Source: Lichtheimia corymbifera B2541 (taxonomy: Eukaryota; Mucoromycota; Mucoromycetes; Mucorales; Lichtheimiaceae). Taken from it: DNA of 64,000 bases. A program made the position numbers and the translations under genes. Location of the stretch: NCBI GenBank assembly GCA_000697475.1, contig JNEU01000657.1, positions 30,257 to 94,256 on the forward strand. Reading direction: 5' to 3'. Under the pieces are notes generated by a model. It was not told where the DNA came from. It did no database searches and was given only the letters and a program-made list of their open reading frames with translations. Of the stretch, positions 35,024 through 46,680 are shown one piece after another; the stretch's first letter is position 1, and every line of letters starts with the position of its first letter.

Positions 35024-35664
35024 GATTCACTCAAAAGAATTGAAAAAGGGGGAGATTTTTTGTATTCTCTCATTTATACCCTAACAACCATCACTACATT
35101 CTGCCAAGCTTTCACAAAGAAAAAAGCTAAAAAAAGATGGGTTCTTACCTGCATTAGCTTCGGCTGCGTCTTTCTTTTACAGCAGCAGCATCACCCTGCC
35201 ATTTCTCAATTATCTTGCATCACTTGGTATCCGACACGGATACTAAAAAATACAAAACCAGAGATGACACGTACACAGCTGTCATCATCTGTACAACAAG
35301 GCCATCAAATGCACATGATTTATGTCCTGTATAACCCCCAAAAGTAGATATGCAAGTGATGGATGCCAAGATCGTCGAGTTTATCCCATGTGGCGTTCAA
35401 ACGCAATACCAAGAATTATTTGCAGCGTCAAGGTTACATCATCTTGCTTGCATTTGTCAGCACAAGGATCTTTTTTGAAAGAAGGCCATCCTCTGTAGTA
35501 GTAGATTGTTCACGGGAACAATGATGACTTTATCAAAACAAAGAAGTGTTATGTCTGTATGGGTGGCCATTGTAGTAGGCCATTTGATTTTTTCATTGTT
35601 GGGTTCGATACTTTTTTACTCCCGTCCCTTTCTTCCCTCTCACGTCCCTTCCCCACCACCACCA
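35024..35664. other. Divergent intergenic between two uncharacterised genes
   Basis: About 640 bp. The right end, just before the ATG at 35665, is CT-rich (35610-35660), a pattern often seen before fungal start codons. An in-frame ATG at 35506 would add 53 residues with one hydrophobic segment; I judge that stretch to be leader. Confidence 0.4.
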
Positions 35665-36552
35665 ATGACAGTTTCAACACCTTCACGTCGTATCGACTCT
35701 GCAACCAATCTTGAATTCACACCTCCCAGAACTGAACCAAGAACACCGTCTTTTCTTCGATCATCGTCGCGTCGTCGCAACCACATTGACCCTCCTTCAC
35801 CGACATGGGAGCCACACTCATTATTGACGCCTAGTCGAAGACTTGCACCTGACTTGCGAGGTTCATTGCTACGACGCCATCATACGACACAAGTGGATTC
35901 CTTTTCTCCCAGTCGAGATGACACGATTGGACAGTTATCTGATATCCTTTCTCCTTTACGTCGCACACAGAGCTCAGTGGATCCAAATCGGCAAAAGCAG
36001 CAGCATTCAGCATCATCATCATTAGCAGCATCAACTACGGAAGAACAACGACAGTTTCCGTGGACACATAAAGATTGGATGTCGCTATCGAGCTATTATG
36101 AAAGCTTGGGCCGTAATATCAAGAAAACGGTCAATGTATTTTATCGTCATGAATCATTGCAAACATCGCCTTCTACCAATGGATCCCAAGAGATTGAAGA
36201 AAAGTGGTCAGAGGAGTTTATTCGATGGCGCGTATATTGTCTGGATGTGGTTCGACGTCGTCATCGAGATTCATTGGAACATCGGGTACAAGTCTACGAG
36301 GAGAGAAAACGAAAGCGTGATCAATCATCACTTGATTCAGCTACCAATACCAGCAAAAATATCATCAACAACCTGGATGCTGGTGAGCAGCAGGAGGACA
36401 ATGAGGAAGATGAGCAACAACTCTTATCCACGCCTAAACGACGTCGAACAACAAGAAATGAAGATGAATCACAACCACCATCCTCCTCTTCCTCTTTTTT
36501 ACGCACACCTCGACGACGTAGAGCGGCTTCTGCAGCACAGCAACGCGTATAG
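35665..36552 (+). CDS. Uncharacterised basic protein rich in CDK consensus sites
   Basis: A single exon of 295 residues from the ATG at 35665 (context CCACCACCAATGACA). It contains seven full CDK-type sites (S/T-P-x-K/R): TPSR, TPPR, TPSR, SPSR, SPLR, TPKR and TPRR, besides several minimal S/T-P sites. A central block, WTHKDWMSLSSYYESLGRN and then WSEEFIRWRVYCLDVVRRRH, is rich in aromatic and basic residues and likely helical. The C-terminus has Lys/Arg clusters (KRRRTTR, TPRRRRAAS) that look like nuclear localisation signals. I do not recognise the family. A nuclear, cell-cycle regulated protein is the natural inference. Starting at 35506 instead would add an N-terminal hydrophobic stretch. 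Confidence 0.65.
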   Translation: MTVSTPSRRIDSATNLEFTPPRTEPRTPSFLRSSSRRRNHIDPPSPTWEPHSLLTPSRRLAPDLRGSLLRRHHTTQVDSFSPSRDDTIGQLSDILSPLRRTQSSVDPNRQKQQHSASSSLAASTTEEQRQFPWTHKDWMSLSSYYESLGRNIKKTVNVFYRHESLQTSPSTNGSQEIEEKWSEEFIRWRVYCLDVVRRRHRDSLEHRVQVYEERKRKRDQSSLDSATNTSKNIINNLDAGEQQEDNEEDEQQLLSTPKRRRTTRNEDESQPPSSSSSFLRTPRRRRAASAAQQRV

Positions 36553-36707
36553 TAGCCGTAGCGTATCCAGATCCCTCCCCCTCATCATATCATCCTCGCA
36601 ACAGCAGCAGTAGTTGGTCTCTTCCACGCTTATTCCCCCATCATTCCATTTGTGATTGTTAATAATATACAAAGTTCTCGTTTGCAGTAATTTCATTGTC
36701 CACTAAA

Positions 36708-38647
36708 TTATGATTGCGTTTTCCCGCTCGCTGCATAGACAAAGAAAAGAACCCATGCAACAATGAGAGCACATCCAAGAAGAATGGCAAAGGCACAGCT
36801 GATAGGCTTGATAGTACTTGAATTAGAAAAGGCGTCCTTGCCATTGGATATCAAGTCCATTTCTTGCTCGTGCTTTTCTTTCATCATTAAGAGTCGCTGG
36901 TTTCTCTTCGTCTCAAGTAAATTGTTTAAGCATATCCTTTGGGATATCAGTAATGAGGTGATAAGAATAAACCCAATGGCAGCCAGAATAATATAGAGAA
37001 GCATGACACCTATGTATGTACCTCCATTAAAAAGAGTACATGTGAAACGAGGACATGGCTTGCTATGTACCTGTGTAGCCTTGGTTGGCTGTGCGATCTT
37101 GTATAACGCCAACAATGATATCCAGAATGCATGTTCCAACTATCAACAATGATTGTCAATGATATGAATGGGTACATTGGAAAAATGATTCGGCTTACTA
37201 TTGTTGGATGATTTGTAAAGACCGAGACCTGTGCCAATGTAATCGGATGGCAGCACCATGCCAATTGATGTGATCATAGCAATAGGACCAAAAGCCAAAG
37301 ATATGGAATAGAACACCATTCCAACCACCGCATCAACATAGGTCCATCCCAGTAATGCCGAGCTGAGGATAAGGAAAACGGATGATAAGAGCACTATGTA
37401 CGAGTATGAGTATATGTATATGTTAGATCGATCCCAGCTTACAAATACAAATACGGAAACCAAACAAGTCCATGATAAGGCCTAGCACGGGTGTAGCTAC
37501 AATCGGCACGACCACGGAAGCACTGGCCTTGTAACCTGCAATGACACTGGTTGTTCCAAAATGAACCTGAACAAGTTCTGTGCTGATGGTTTGGAACGAG
37601 GACCACACGGCTGCATAAAGGAATTCAATGGTAATAATGAGCCAAAACAACCATGGAAACTTTAGGATGGATCGAAACTGGAACTTTTTGCGTCTTGTCG
37701 TGGTCGTAGTCTTGCTACTGCTGCCACCACCACCGCTCAAGTGGCGTACCATCAATGCATAAACGATATTCATGATCATTGAAAACCCACAAAGGATCAA
37801 GGATAACCAAAAGGGCCAGACCCAATTGCCTGTGCGTTCTGCCAATGGGTTGGCAGCCAGTGTGCCGAGAAATGAAGCGAGTTGGCTCACTGAGAGCTGG
37901 ATTCCAATGGCAATCGAGAGACTTTGGGTACGAAACCATTTTGAGAGTAATGATTCTTGCATCGTGACAATCAACCCGCTGCCAATACCGAAGATCACGC
38001 GGCCTGCCACCATGAGAGGAAACGAGGTCAATCGGCCAGCAAGCGCTGTAAGTAGACTACCGGTAATAATACATAAGGAAACACCCAAGGTGCCCCATAC
38101 AGAGCCAAATCTATCAATGAAGATGCCACCCGCTACAGGAAAGATCGTGTTGACAATGGATACCGATGCTGATACGACCCCATAACGTGTATTGTCAATC
38201 CCTAAATGCTATATTGGGTTGGTCGCATATGCATGTATATGTAAGTTGAGTTTTGATCTCATGCAAGGGGTAATTTACATCTTTTCTCTCTCCTTAGGTT
38301 ATGCTATCCTTTTTGTCTGATTCATTCCACCACCCTCAACCCCACATAAATATCATATGTACATACATTTTTCAATTCAGATTTCATCGCACCTTATGCT
38401 GTTCCAGAGAAATGGGATCCCACTATGGTGCGTTATATATTAGCCCATGTTACCATGTCTCGAATCTACACGTACCTGGAAGCATTAATGCTGTGATAAG
38501 AGCAATCATTTTATATCGGAAAGCAGCATTGGCTAGAGCTGTATCTCCAGGAGCGACATCATTTGATGATTTGACATCATCTGCTGCTGTGATGGATGTT
38601 GTTGTTGTCACTCGATCAAGTGGACTTTTGGGTTCTTCGTATCCCAT
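36708..38647 (-). CDS. MFS transporter, MFSD1-like
   Basis: Six exons: 38647-38476, 38392-38367, 38208-37443, 37393-37199, 37139-37071, 37009-36708, giving 509 residues. Exon 2 is only 26 nt. About twelve hydrophobic segments are visible. MFS landmarks include YGVVSASVSIVNTIFPVAGG, FIDRFGSVWGTLGVSL, GRVIFGIGSGLIV and GIQLSVSQLASFLG. The second half (LGWTYVDAVVGMVFYSISLA, IGTGLGLYKSSNNIGTCILD, GVIQDRTANQGYTGVMLLY) resembles MFSD1, a lysosomal dipeptide carrier in animals. A vacuolar or endosomal role is inferred. The cytosolic N-terminus is polar. The central loop is basic and Thr/Gly-rich (SGGGGSSSKTTTTTRRKK). The gene shares a 381-bp divergent promoter with LEO1. Confidence 0.88.
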
Positions 38648-39028
38648 GGAATATGAGTTGGAAATGCAATGATGTAAAAGAAGAGAGAGAGAGTAAAGCA
38701 GATAAAAAAGGAGAGGGGCTGGGTGAGGCTCATCGTACTTGAAAAACGTACTTGTTAAGTTTTGACAGGAACACAAAACGTGAACCGATCTTCTGTATTG
38801 GTACAAGGACTGTGCAAAGTCGGATACATACGACTCCATGCAATGCAACGATTTATTATGAAAAAAAAAGATCATTGTAATACAATCAACCTACATTGCA
38901 CATAGAGAGTACTGACTGACTACAACTAGCTAGTAGGATGATGCATGGCTGTAAATTTGATTGATACCATTGGCTAAACTCAGTCTCTCTTTCTTTTTGT
39001 CCATACCCCTCCACCCACACCACGCGTA
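38648..39028. promoter_or_regulatory. Bidirectional promoter, MFSD1-like / LEO1
   Basis: 381 bp separate the two start codons and must hold both promoters. A poly-A run lies at about 38861-38870. No obvious TATA box. Confidence 0.55.
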
Positions 39029-40284
39029 ATGTCTGATCAAGAACACGACTTTGGCGATCTTTTCGGTTCCGAGAATGAAGAATCCGACTTGGAAGAAACT
39101 CCATCCAGAGCAACATCACCAGAAGCGCGGGATCGGGTAGAATCTGATGCTGAATCGCAAGCAAACAACAATGACCAAGTCCTCGGTAAACGACCTGCAC
39201 GAAGGTAGATTGCACACATTGGTATTCAACACGACAACACACGATTGACACGCTTTACTAGTCAAGACGATGATGACGGCATAGCACAAGAGGTCGATCG
39301 GTTCTTTGACGAGGAAGACGAAGAAGAGGAAGAGGATCGTGATGAACAAGAAGACGAGGGGGATCGTTTCCAAGAGAAGAAACAACGTATCGCTATCGAC
39401 ATTGAGATGCCATCTTTGCCTTTACCGGTATCATCAGATGGAAAGGTAGATATATATGCACACAAAAAGTCGGTTGGTGGGATCATTGACTAAAAGCGGG
39501 ATGGATTAGTTTTTCCTTGCAAAGTTACCTCGATTTTTGGATGTGGATCCTAATCCATTCGAACCCGAAGCTGCGCGGGAAGCCTATGAACAAGAAATGC
39601 AAGAATCAAGCCAACCTGAATTGTATTTGCAACAAATGGAACGTACGGTTCGATGGCGTAAGGGCGTGAATGAAAATGGAGAGGAGGTAGGGTATATCTA
39701 TATACTTTGTGTGTGTGGCGATCCTTTGTTGACATCCGATACACAAAAAGGTCTTGGAAACCAATACCCATTTCATTGAGTGGGAAGATGGTACAACGTC
39801 GCTGATGGTGGGCAAGGAACTCTATGATGTTATCAAGAAGCCTATTCATGAAGAAGAGCATCTTTTACTTCTCGCACATCAAACCAACTCAGGTGTTTTG
39901 GAAAGCCATGCCGAGCTTACCCATCAAATGACATTCCGGCCTAGTGAAACCTACCGTCCTTTGACCAGTGCTGCTGCTGAAAAAACAAAGCAGGCAAAGA
40001 CAAAAATGTTCTTTACGGAACACGACCCAGAACAAATGAAGCAAAATATCGAGGCACAGGAAAATGAACGATTGAAGGCACAACGCAAACTCGAGAATCA
40101 ACGTCGGAGGATGGATACACAATACACGACAGCAGGTGGTTCATCCTATCTGTACAACGACTATGATGATGAAGAGGATGAAGGCGAGGACTATGAAGAA
40201 GGCGGCGATTATGGTGCTGAAGACTATGATTCCGCTGAAGAAGAAGAACGCGAAGCTCGATTAAATCGTCTCAAAGGTCGCTAG
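39029..40284 (+). CDS. LEO1: Leo1, Paf1 transcription-elongation complex subunit
   Basis: Four exons: 39029-39204, 39262-39445, 39510-39686, 39751-40284, giving 356 residues. The N-terminus is acidic (MSDQEHDFGDLFGSENEESD and a run of Glu/Asp). The conserved core reads IEMPSLPLPVSSDGK, LAKLPRFLDVDPNPFEPE, RTVRWRKGVNENGEE and FIEWEDGTTSLMVGKELYDV, which are the Leo1 family blocks. The C-terminus is a charged coiled stretch (ENERLKAQRKLENQRRRMD) and an acidic/Tyr-rich tail ending LNRLKGR. Leo1 pairs with Paf1 in the RNA polymerase II-associated Paf1 complex. The 57-nt first intron was placed at an AG/GTAGAT donor; the alternative upstream donor leaves only 23 nt and is rejected. Confidence 0.93.
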
Positions 40285-40454
40285 ATGTTCCCCAACCCCC
40301 TAACCCAACCCACACTTTTGTTTCTCCCGCTGTTGTATGTACATAAAGAAAACTGGATTTGCAGATCTAAATGAATGAATGGATGTGTGTGTGTTTATTC
40401 AAAGCTATAGAGTGTGTATATATTTATCTACAAAGGGTATATCTTGCTCTGTAT

Positions 40455-43072
40455 TTACAAAGATCCCTGCTGTCCCCAAACTTGCCATAATCGCTCACTC
40501 AATTGAAGCGTCCACCGTCTTCTCAAGATGCCATCTTTTGTCTTTTCACGTATCAATGCCTTGCCTTCTTTTTCATCCTTGACCGATGCATATGCCTCAA
40601 GCAACGAGTGTGGTGTTGGATAGACCTTGATGAGAGCATTTGCTTTTTCAGGAGTCACGCCACGGGTTGTCATGAGCATACGCATATACACATCTTCCAA
40701 GGTCACTGCATCGGATTTGCTGTTTAACGCACCAAAGATTGGGTATGAAACGAAATGCATTTTGCCGAGTTGACGTTTTTGATCCAGGTACGTTTGCCGG
40801 CTCACTGAATGATCCGGGATTTTGTACAGTGTAGCACCCTAAAAATATGTTGTGAGTCTATGCTGATAATGACCACCACATTCAATAAGCCAGCCCACCT
40901 ACCTCATACATCTTTTGCACCATCTTTGTGATATTGACAAGATAATCCACCGTATCGCTGATATTGGCTGTGCGTTTGAGAAAAAAGCCGTCAACAACTT
41001 GAGTCGAGGACATGGCTGTCTGAATCGCCTGTAGTCCGAATTGTACAGCTTCTTCCTTGTTGTATTCTTCAACAATGTAAATGATCTTTTGGGCACCTGA
41101 ACGTTGAAGTCGATTCTAGAGAGATAGAGAGGGTTAACCCACCTTGATCTATAAAAAGTTGAATTCCTTTACCTTTTGTTCATGATATCGGCCATCCTTG
41201 ATACTCCCGACCAAATCATCCAAGCGTTTCCGCTCCACAATGACATCCAAGAATAATTCATCGTTCTGGTTCTTGCTTCCACGTTTCTGAGCCACCCATA
41301 TCATATCACCCAGATCAAGCGCTCGCTTGGCCACACGAATGCCTTTTTCTGTCAACTTTTCCAAAAAGTAGTCGCGGTTGGTCTTCATTTTGATTTCTCG
41401 GATATCCACAAGGAGCATAATCTCATAGCTGTCTGGAGGATAAGCGATACATCCTTCCTCTGTTTGACTGGTGTTGGTTTGCTGAGAGGGTGTCATGGTT
41501 GCTGAATTGGGCCAAAAGTCGTCTTCCTCTTCTCTTCCAAGGGGTAAAAGCGGTACCTTGGGTAGACCCGGACATACAACGCTTGCATCGCCTTCTCGAA
41601 TATACCCTGTCATCGTGTCAAAAGTGGCATCTTGTCGTATCTTTTGGATCAATTGGGCTTTCTCGTGATGTCGTTGCCGAGCTGCAAATCGAATCTTGTG
41701 CATCATCCCTCCTGATTCTTTAAATAGGTTAGCACCGTGATATGATAGACCTCATCCTCCATCCAAACATACATACCATCAACATCGAGTGCTGCTTGTA
41801 ATATATGCCTTACAGCTTCGCCCTGTGGATTAATGTACGTATATTCAAAGGTGTCATTATTGGTAGAGAATGGTGAATAATCTCTCGTTGACTGTTGTAT
41901 TAAGGGTGTGTGTGTGGAAAGTGCAGGTGTAGGTGTTGATTGTGGTTCGAATGGTGAAGATGATATATCCAAGAGCTCAATGTCATTGTCCTCATTGTTG
42001 TCTTTGTTGAATGATTGCAAGATAGGCGATTGTTCTGATATATCCAAAATCTCGTCGATTTCTTTGTCGTTCAAATCATTGTTCCTCGTGGTTGATATTG
42101 ATGATGCTGACGTCTGATATTTTGATGGATCAAGCACATAGAGACTTAGATCAATCTCTTCCTCGCCACCACCCAAGTCGAGATCGCTGCTATCATCGTC
42201 GGCTATATTATTGCTGCTCTTTTGCTTTTGTTTTGATGATGCGGATGCCCGTTTGGTTTGGGTATTGCTGATACTGCTGTTACCACTCGGTTGCAATTGA
42301 CTTCCTGGTGACGAATTCTTGAGTTGTTGTGCCATGGTAACGCCAGCTTCAGTGAGCGTGTATTTGGAAGGTTTGCCGCTTTTATACACAAGGTCTTTGT
42401 CGATCAATGTCTTTATGCTGTTCCATGCTGTATAAGTCTTTGCTCCTCCTTCAGTCATATCGAATGAGCTATCACAATGCTGTTCTGCAAGACTGATGAT
42501 CTGATCCTTGTTGACGCTGTCATTGAAATTCTCCTCACGATGTTCAAGCATGGATAGCAAGATGGCATAGGCACCCGTACGATAGCGTGGCACATAGGTC
42601 TTGGTACTGCGTCGTTTCCTGGAAGGTTCACCATCATCCTGAGTATTGCCTTGAGTATCATTCTTTCGTTTCTCTATATATATACAATAAGCGAGTGAAT
42701 ATATTGCATGTGATGATGTATAATGTTGCCAGACAGACTTACGAGACTGAGGATTTTCAGGCATTGGTAAGCCATTCTCCTGACAATGCTTTTCAAGACG
42801 TTGTTCCAACCGCTTAACAAGACCTTCACCGATACCCTTGATCTGGATAGCTTCAGCTGGATGCGTGAATTGGAGTGGGCATTTGCCAAGATTGTCCGCA
42901 GCCTATACATGACATGAGCATGCGCTGCCCTTTTTTCTCTCCCCATTGTCAATGAACCCACCTTTTTGTATGTAAAATAAGTCTTGAGTCCTCTTTCCCG
43001 TGCCTCTTCAGCCCATTCCTGGATCCAATCTCGCCACAGTGGATTAGCACACTTGCTCTTTTCACGAGCCAT
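40455..43072 (-). CDS. MUS81: Mus81 structure-specific endonuclease
   Basis: Six exons: 43072-42962, 42902-42743, 42673-41777, 41717-41173, 41115-40903, 40838-40455, giving 769 residues. The N-terminal helical domain and HhH (NPLWRDWIQEWAEEARERG, IQIKGIGEGLVKRLEQRL) is followed by a winged helix (YVPRYRTGAYAILLSMLEH, SGKPSKYTLTEAG). An acidic linker leads to the XPF-type nuclease with LLVDIREIKMKTNRD, LDLGDMIWVAQKR and VIVERKRLDDLVGS, which matches GDxnERKx3D. The C-terminal HhH (MLMTTRGVTPEKANALIKVY) closes it. Mus81 with Eme1/Mms4 cuts branched DNA during replication-fork repair and meiosis. The catalytic residues look intact. The start at 43072 is the first ATG in the family's usual N-terminal context. 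Confidence 0.95.
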
Positions 43073-43845
43073 ATCCGTATCGGGCAAGGTGATGTAGGTA
43101 AAAAGAAGAGACGCATTTCATTGGATCACATTGCTTCAATCCAGCACACGCGACCCGCCGCCGCGCGCAGAAAATCGCGTCCAGTAATTAAAACATCCCC
43201 GTGATATCCATAAGCTTAGAATAGTTATAGTACACAAGACAATAAAACATATCTTAACCAGTCAAGAACTTATTACAGCATTGAATATGTGGATTGGAAG
43301 CTATTGGTACAAATCTAAAGCAGAGTATGACATATTATCCTACTACTACAAGAAGTGCAAGGCTGCATCCATCTTCCATAATCACCTTTAATGGCCTTTA
43401 CGCCGCCTTCACCAAAGTTGATACATTCGAATAGTGCCAATCAGCGTCAACCATTATGAACATGCAATTTACATAGAAATGGATCACCTGACAACATTGA
43501 TCTTTTGCATAAACGGATAATGTGTCCCGGCGCATGATACAGTCAACGAACACAATTGGTCATGCTAAAGAGTAGTACATCATGTTTGGCAAGGCATTCC
43601 CTTGTCTGCCTTCAAGATGTGGCATTGAAGGGTATGATGCATGATCAACATCGCTTCTCTAAAATCCACCCACTCCTCTCTTTCAACCACAACCCTTTAG
43701 TATTGTTCAATGATATGCATCACATGAAATGATAAAGATGTAATGGGATGATTTTATATGTTATGGTTGGGGAAAGAGGATGCAGAAAGGAACAAGAAAA
43801 ACTTTTTTATGAAGGGGGATTCGGGATATCGCGGGGATAATCTAA
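43073..43845. other. Intergenic, MUS81 promoter / PRS 3' end
   Basis: About 770 bp. No gene is recognised; several AATAAA-like signals occur near 43240. Confidence 0.45.
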
Positions 43846-45013
43846 TTATTCAGGGACATGAGAGAAAAGATAGGAAACGGATTCGCCGTTATGGGTTCTA
43901 GAAAAATATACCATTGTCAGCAAAACCATTGTATACATCTCTCTACCTATCAATTTACCTTCGGATGGCTTCAGCCAAGGTAGCAGAAATATCAATGACA
44001 TCCAACTTTGGGCAAATGGCCTAAGGTAGATAGATAGATGGATCCTAATTAGTCACACACGCACTTTCCGGAGTAACCATGCACACATACCAGCTTATCA
44101 TCATGAGGGATGGTGTTGGTAACAACGAGCTTCTCAATGACCGAATCATTAATGACTTTGATAGCCTTGCCAGACAAGATACCGTGAGCCACAATGGCAT
44201 AGACTTGTTCAGCACCGTTATCCTTGAGCGTCTTGGCAGCCAATCCCAAAGTACCGCATGTATCTGCCATGTCATCCACGAGGATGGCAATCTTGTCACG
44301 CACATCACCCACCAACACCATGCGTGATACTTCGTTGGCACGCTTACGTTCCTTGTGGATCAAAGCAAAATCGAGATTGAGACGATCGGCAATGGCTGTG
44401 GCACTAGATATTCAATCAATCCCTTTTATATGAGTTTCCTCTTCTTGATCCAAGTTTACAACAACAACACAACTTACCGCTTTGCACCACCTGCATCAGG
44501 GGAGACAATGATAGCATTTTGCCAATTGGGAATGCGAGTAGAAATATATCGGATCATGGATGGTTCGCAGTAAAGATTATCCACGGGGACGTTGAAAAAG
44601 CCTTGGATCTGGGATGCGTGTAAATCCATGGTGATAACATGGTTGGCACCGGCAACGGTAAGCATGTTGGCGGTCAATTTAGCAGTGATGGGAGCACGGC
44701 TCTTGTCCTTTTTGTCTTGACGTGCATAAGGGAAACAAGGAATGACAGCCGTGATACGACGAGCGGAAGCGGTCTTGCATGCATTGATCATGATCAGGAG
44801 TTCCATCAAGTTATCATTGATCTCGCCACAACCGGATTGGATAATAAACACATCCTCGTCTCGCACAGACTCTCCAATGGTCACAGACGTCTCTTGGTTG
44901 GAATACTTCATCACATCGGCCTTGGCCACATTGATACCAATACGCTGGGCTACAGCCTTGGCAAGTTCAGGGTGTGAATTACCCGTAAAGATCTTGATTG
45001 AGTTGTCAGACAT
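43846..45013 (-). CDS. Ribose-phosphate pyrophosphokinase (PRPP synthetase)
   Basis: Four exons: 45013-44478, 44403-44091, 44020-43959, 43897-43846, giving 320 residues, close to human PRPS1 (318). It opens [20 protein letters not shown]. Later blocks are diagnostic: [57 protein letters not shown] and the PRPP-binding loop [10 protein letters not shown]. It ends [19 protein letters not shown]. The enzyme makes PRPP from ribose-5-phosphate and ATP for purine, pyrimidine, His and Trp synthesis. No large insertion is present, unlike some yeast Prs paralogues. It looks catalytically complete. Confidence 0.96.
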
Positions 45014-46275
45014 GATCGCAATGCAGTAGTGGGATGCAAAGAGGGTATGGGAAGTTTATATGCAAAATAGAGAGATATGTATAAACAGTGCTTAATGCTT
45101 CTCCTTGGGTGTGTGTCGGGTTTGCACCAACAAGTAACAAAGATAGATAGATAGAGAGGGGAGGGAGGGAAAACTATGTACAAAGGAAAGAAGAAGAGAA
45201 GAAAGAGGACCGGGCTTGATTGGTGACACCTACAAAAAGATGCCCATGACTGTGGCTTACTCATTCCAACGCAATAAGCGTATAAAAACTATCCCCCTTT
45301 CACAGGGTCACATGGGTTTATCGCCATTTGCACAAATGTCCACCCACCCACGCGCGGGGTAACAAGGTTCATTGTTTTCTTTTCTGACAAGTGTGAGAGA
45401 GAGAAACAATCCTCCAAACGGGTCCATCCCACACACCAACGTGTACAAACACTCATTCTACATACACACACACACGTCATACGTCGATCGAATGCTTCTA
45501 TCACTGCTATATATTCCTCTTTTGTTTGTTTGGATAGGAAATCACATGCGATTAACCGGAAGTCTTCGGAGACACAACATTCGCATTTATTATTGTGGCA
45601 AACGAGAAACCAAGCAAAAGAGAGAAAGAGAGAAAAGGGATTCCTTATTTCCGCAACACCGACAATGTACACGGGGACAGATCATAAAATAGGGCGCCAC
45701 CTTAGCTGCAACGAGGATCATGTTATAGGGTATTATGCAATGCTTGGTCTCTGTTACTACATTACATGACACTGCAACATAGGATTTTCTTTCGAGAAGG
45801 GGCAAATGGATCATTGTCTCGATCAATCACACCCCACACTGAAGGAACCAGCGGATCATGCGTTGTGTTGCAAAAATCAATGAGACTAGAAATTGTAAAT
45901 CCCACATGTCAGACAATAGCGTGTAACACATGCAAACTTTTTCGAGCTACCTGTTGGATGCTTCACTGACAGGTATTCGTGGCATATCCAATTGCTGTTG
46001 CAAACGCTGACTATATTCTAGGATCCGATTCAATTTCGATTCTGACAAGTGATGTTGGTGGGTACGCCTGCCTCCTTTCATGGTTCAATTGATAAAAATA
46101 AAAAAAGAAAGAGAAAAGAGATTCCTTGTTGACACGCAAATACACATGCACACAATTCATTCGCTTTTCCCCAATGTATACACCACGCCCATTTATATTG
46201 TATATACACAAAAAGGCTATTTTCCGCGTATCACATTTCTGTTTCTCCTTCATGTAACAAACATATTACATTCTT
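45014..46275. other. Intergenic, PRS promoter
   Basis: About 1.26 kb with no supportable gene. GATA repeats (TAGATAGATAGA, about 45144) and purine-rich tracts lie upstream of the PRPP synthetase start. Confidence 0.4.
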
Positions 46276-46680
46276 TTAGTGATGGATTTTGTGGTAACCA
46301 GGACGCAACACAATCACAGTAATGATGATGATAAAAATCAATGCGAGACATGAGCAGCATCCGAGTAACGTCCAGCGTCCCTCGCGAAGCACCGCTTTCC
46401 AGCTCTGTAGGTATCGGCCTGCATTCCCACCACGAGAGGATCGAGTATCATAATCATCGTCCTCGTTGGCTTGTGGATGCAGTACTGGATCAAGAAACGT
46501 TTCGCCATAATGAGTCGCTAGCAGGGGTTGTTGTGGATGATGATGTCGCTGTGGAAAAGGATGAGAAGACGATCGGGGCATGTAAGGCGGAGGTGGCATC
46601 TGAATCACAGACGATGTATACGATGGTGGCGAGCCCAAAATCGATTTTTCATCGGGTTGTTTGTGGTCGTCGTCGGCCAT
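46276..46680 (-). CDS. Small single-pass membrane protein with two PPxY motifs
   Basis: A single exon of 134 residues. The cytosolic N-terminal part carries PPSY (in ILGSPPSYTSS) and PPPY (in QMPPPPYMPR), both fitting the PPxY consensus bound by WW domains of Nedd4/Rsp5 ubiquitin ligases. It is followed by a Pro/His-rich stretch and a single TM helix near the C-terminus (LLGCCSCLALIFIIIITVIV) with a short basic tail (RPGYHKIHH). Yeast adaptors such as Rcr1/Rcr2 and Bsd2 also combine a TM segment with PPxY motifs; a similar sorting-adaptor role is inferred, not shown. No family was recognised by sequence. An in-frame upstream start would add a Ser/Tyr/Phe-rich leader that I consider untranslated. 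Confidence 0.65.
   Translation of the reverse strand: MADDDHKQPDEKSILGSPPSYTSSVIQMPPPPYMPRSSSHPFPQRHHHPQQPLLATHYGETFLDPVLHPQANEDDDYDTRSSRGGNAGRYLQSWKAVLREGRWTLLGCCSCLALIFIIIITVIVLRPGYHKIHH

Noticed and set aside
35506..35664. N-terminal extension with a hydrophobic segment on the CDK-site protein
   Set aside because: The stretch is CT-rich leader-like DNA, and the ATG at 35665 has a better context. The TM impression is probably an artefact of translating T-rich leader.
39181..39208. 23-nt intron in LEO1 using the upstream GGTAAAC donor
   Set aside because: Too short to splice. The AG/GTAGAT donor with the CTTTACTAG acceptor keeps frame and gives a 57-nt intron.
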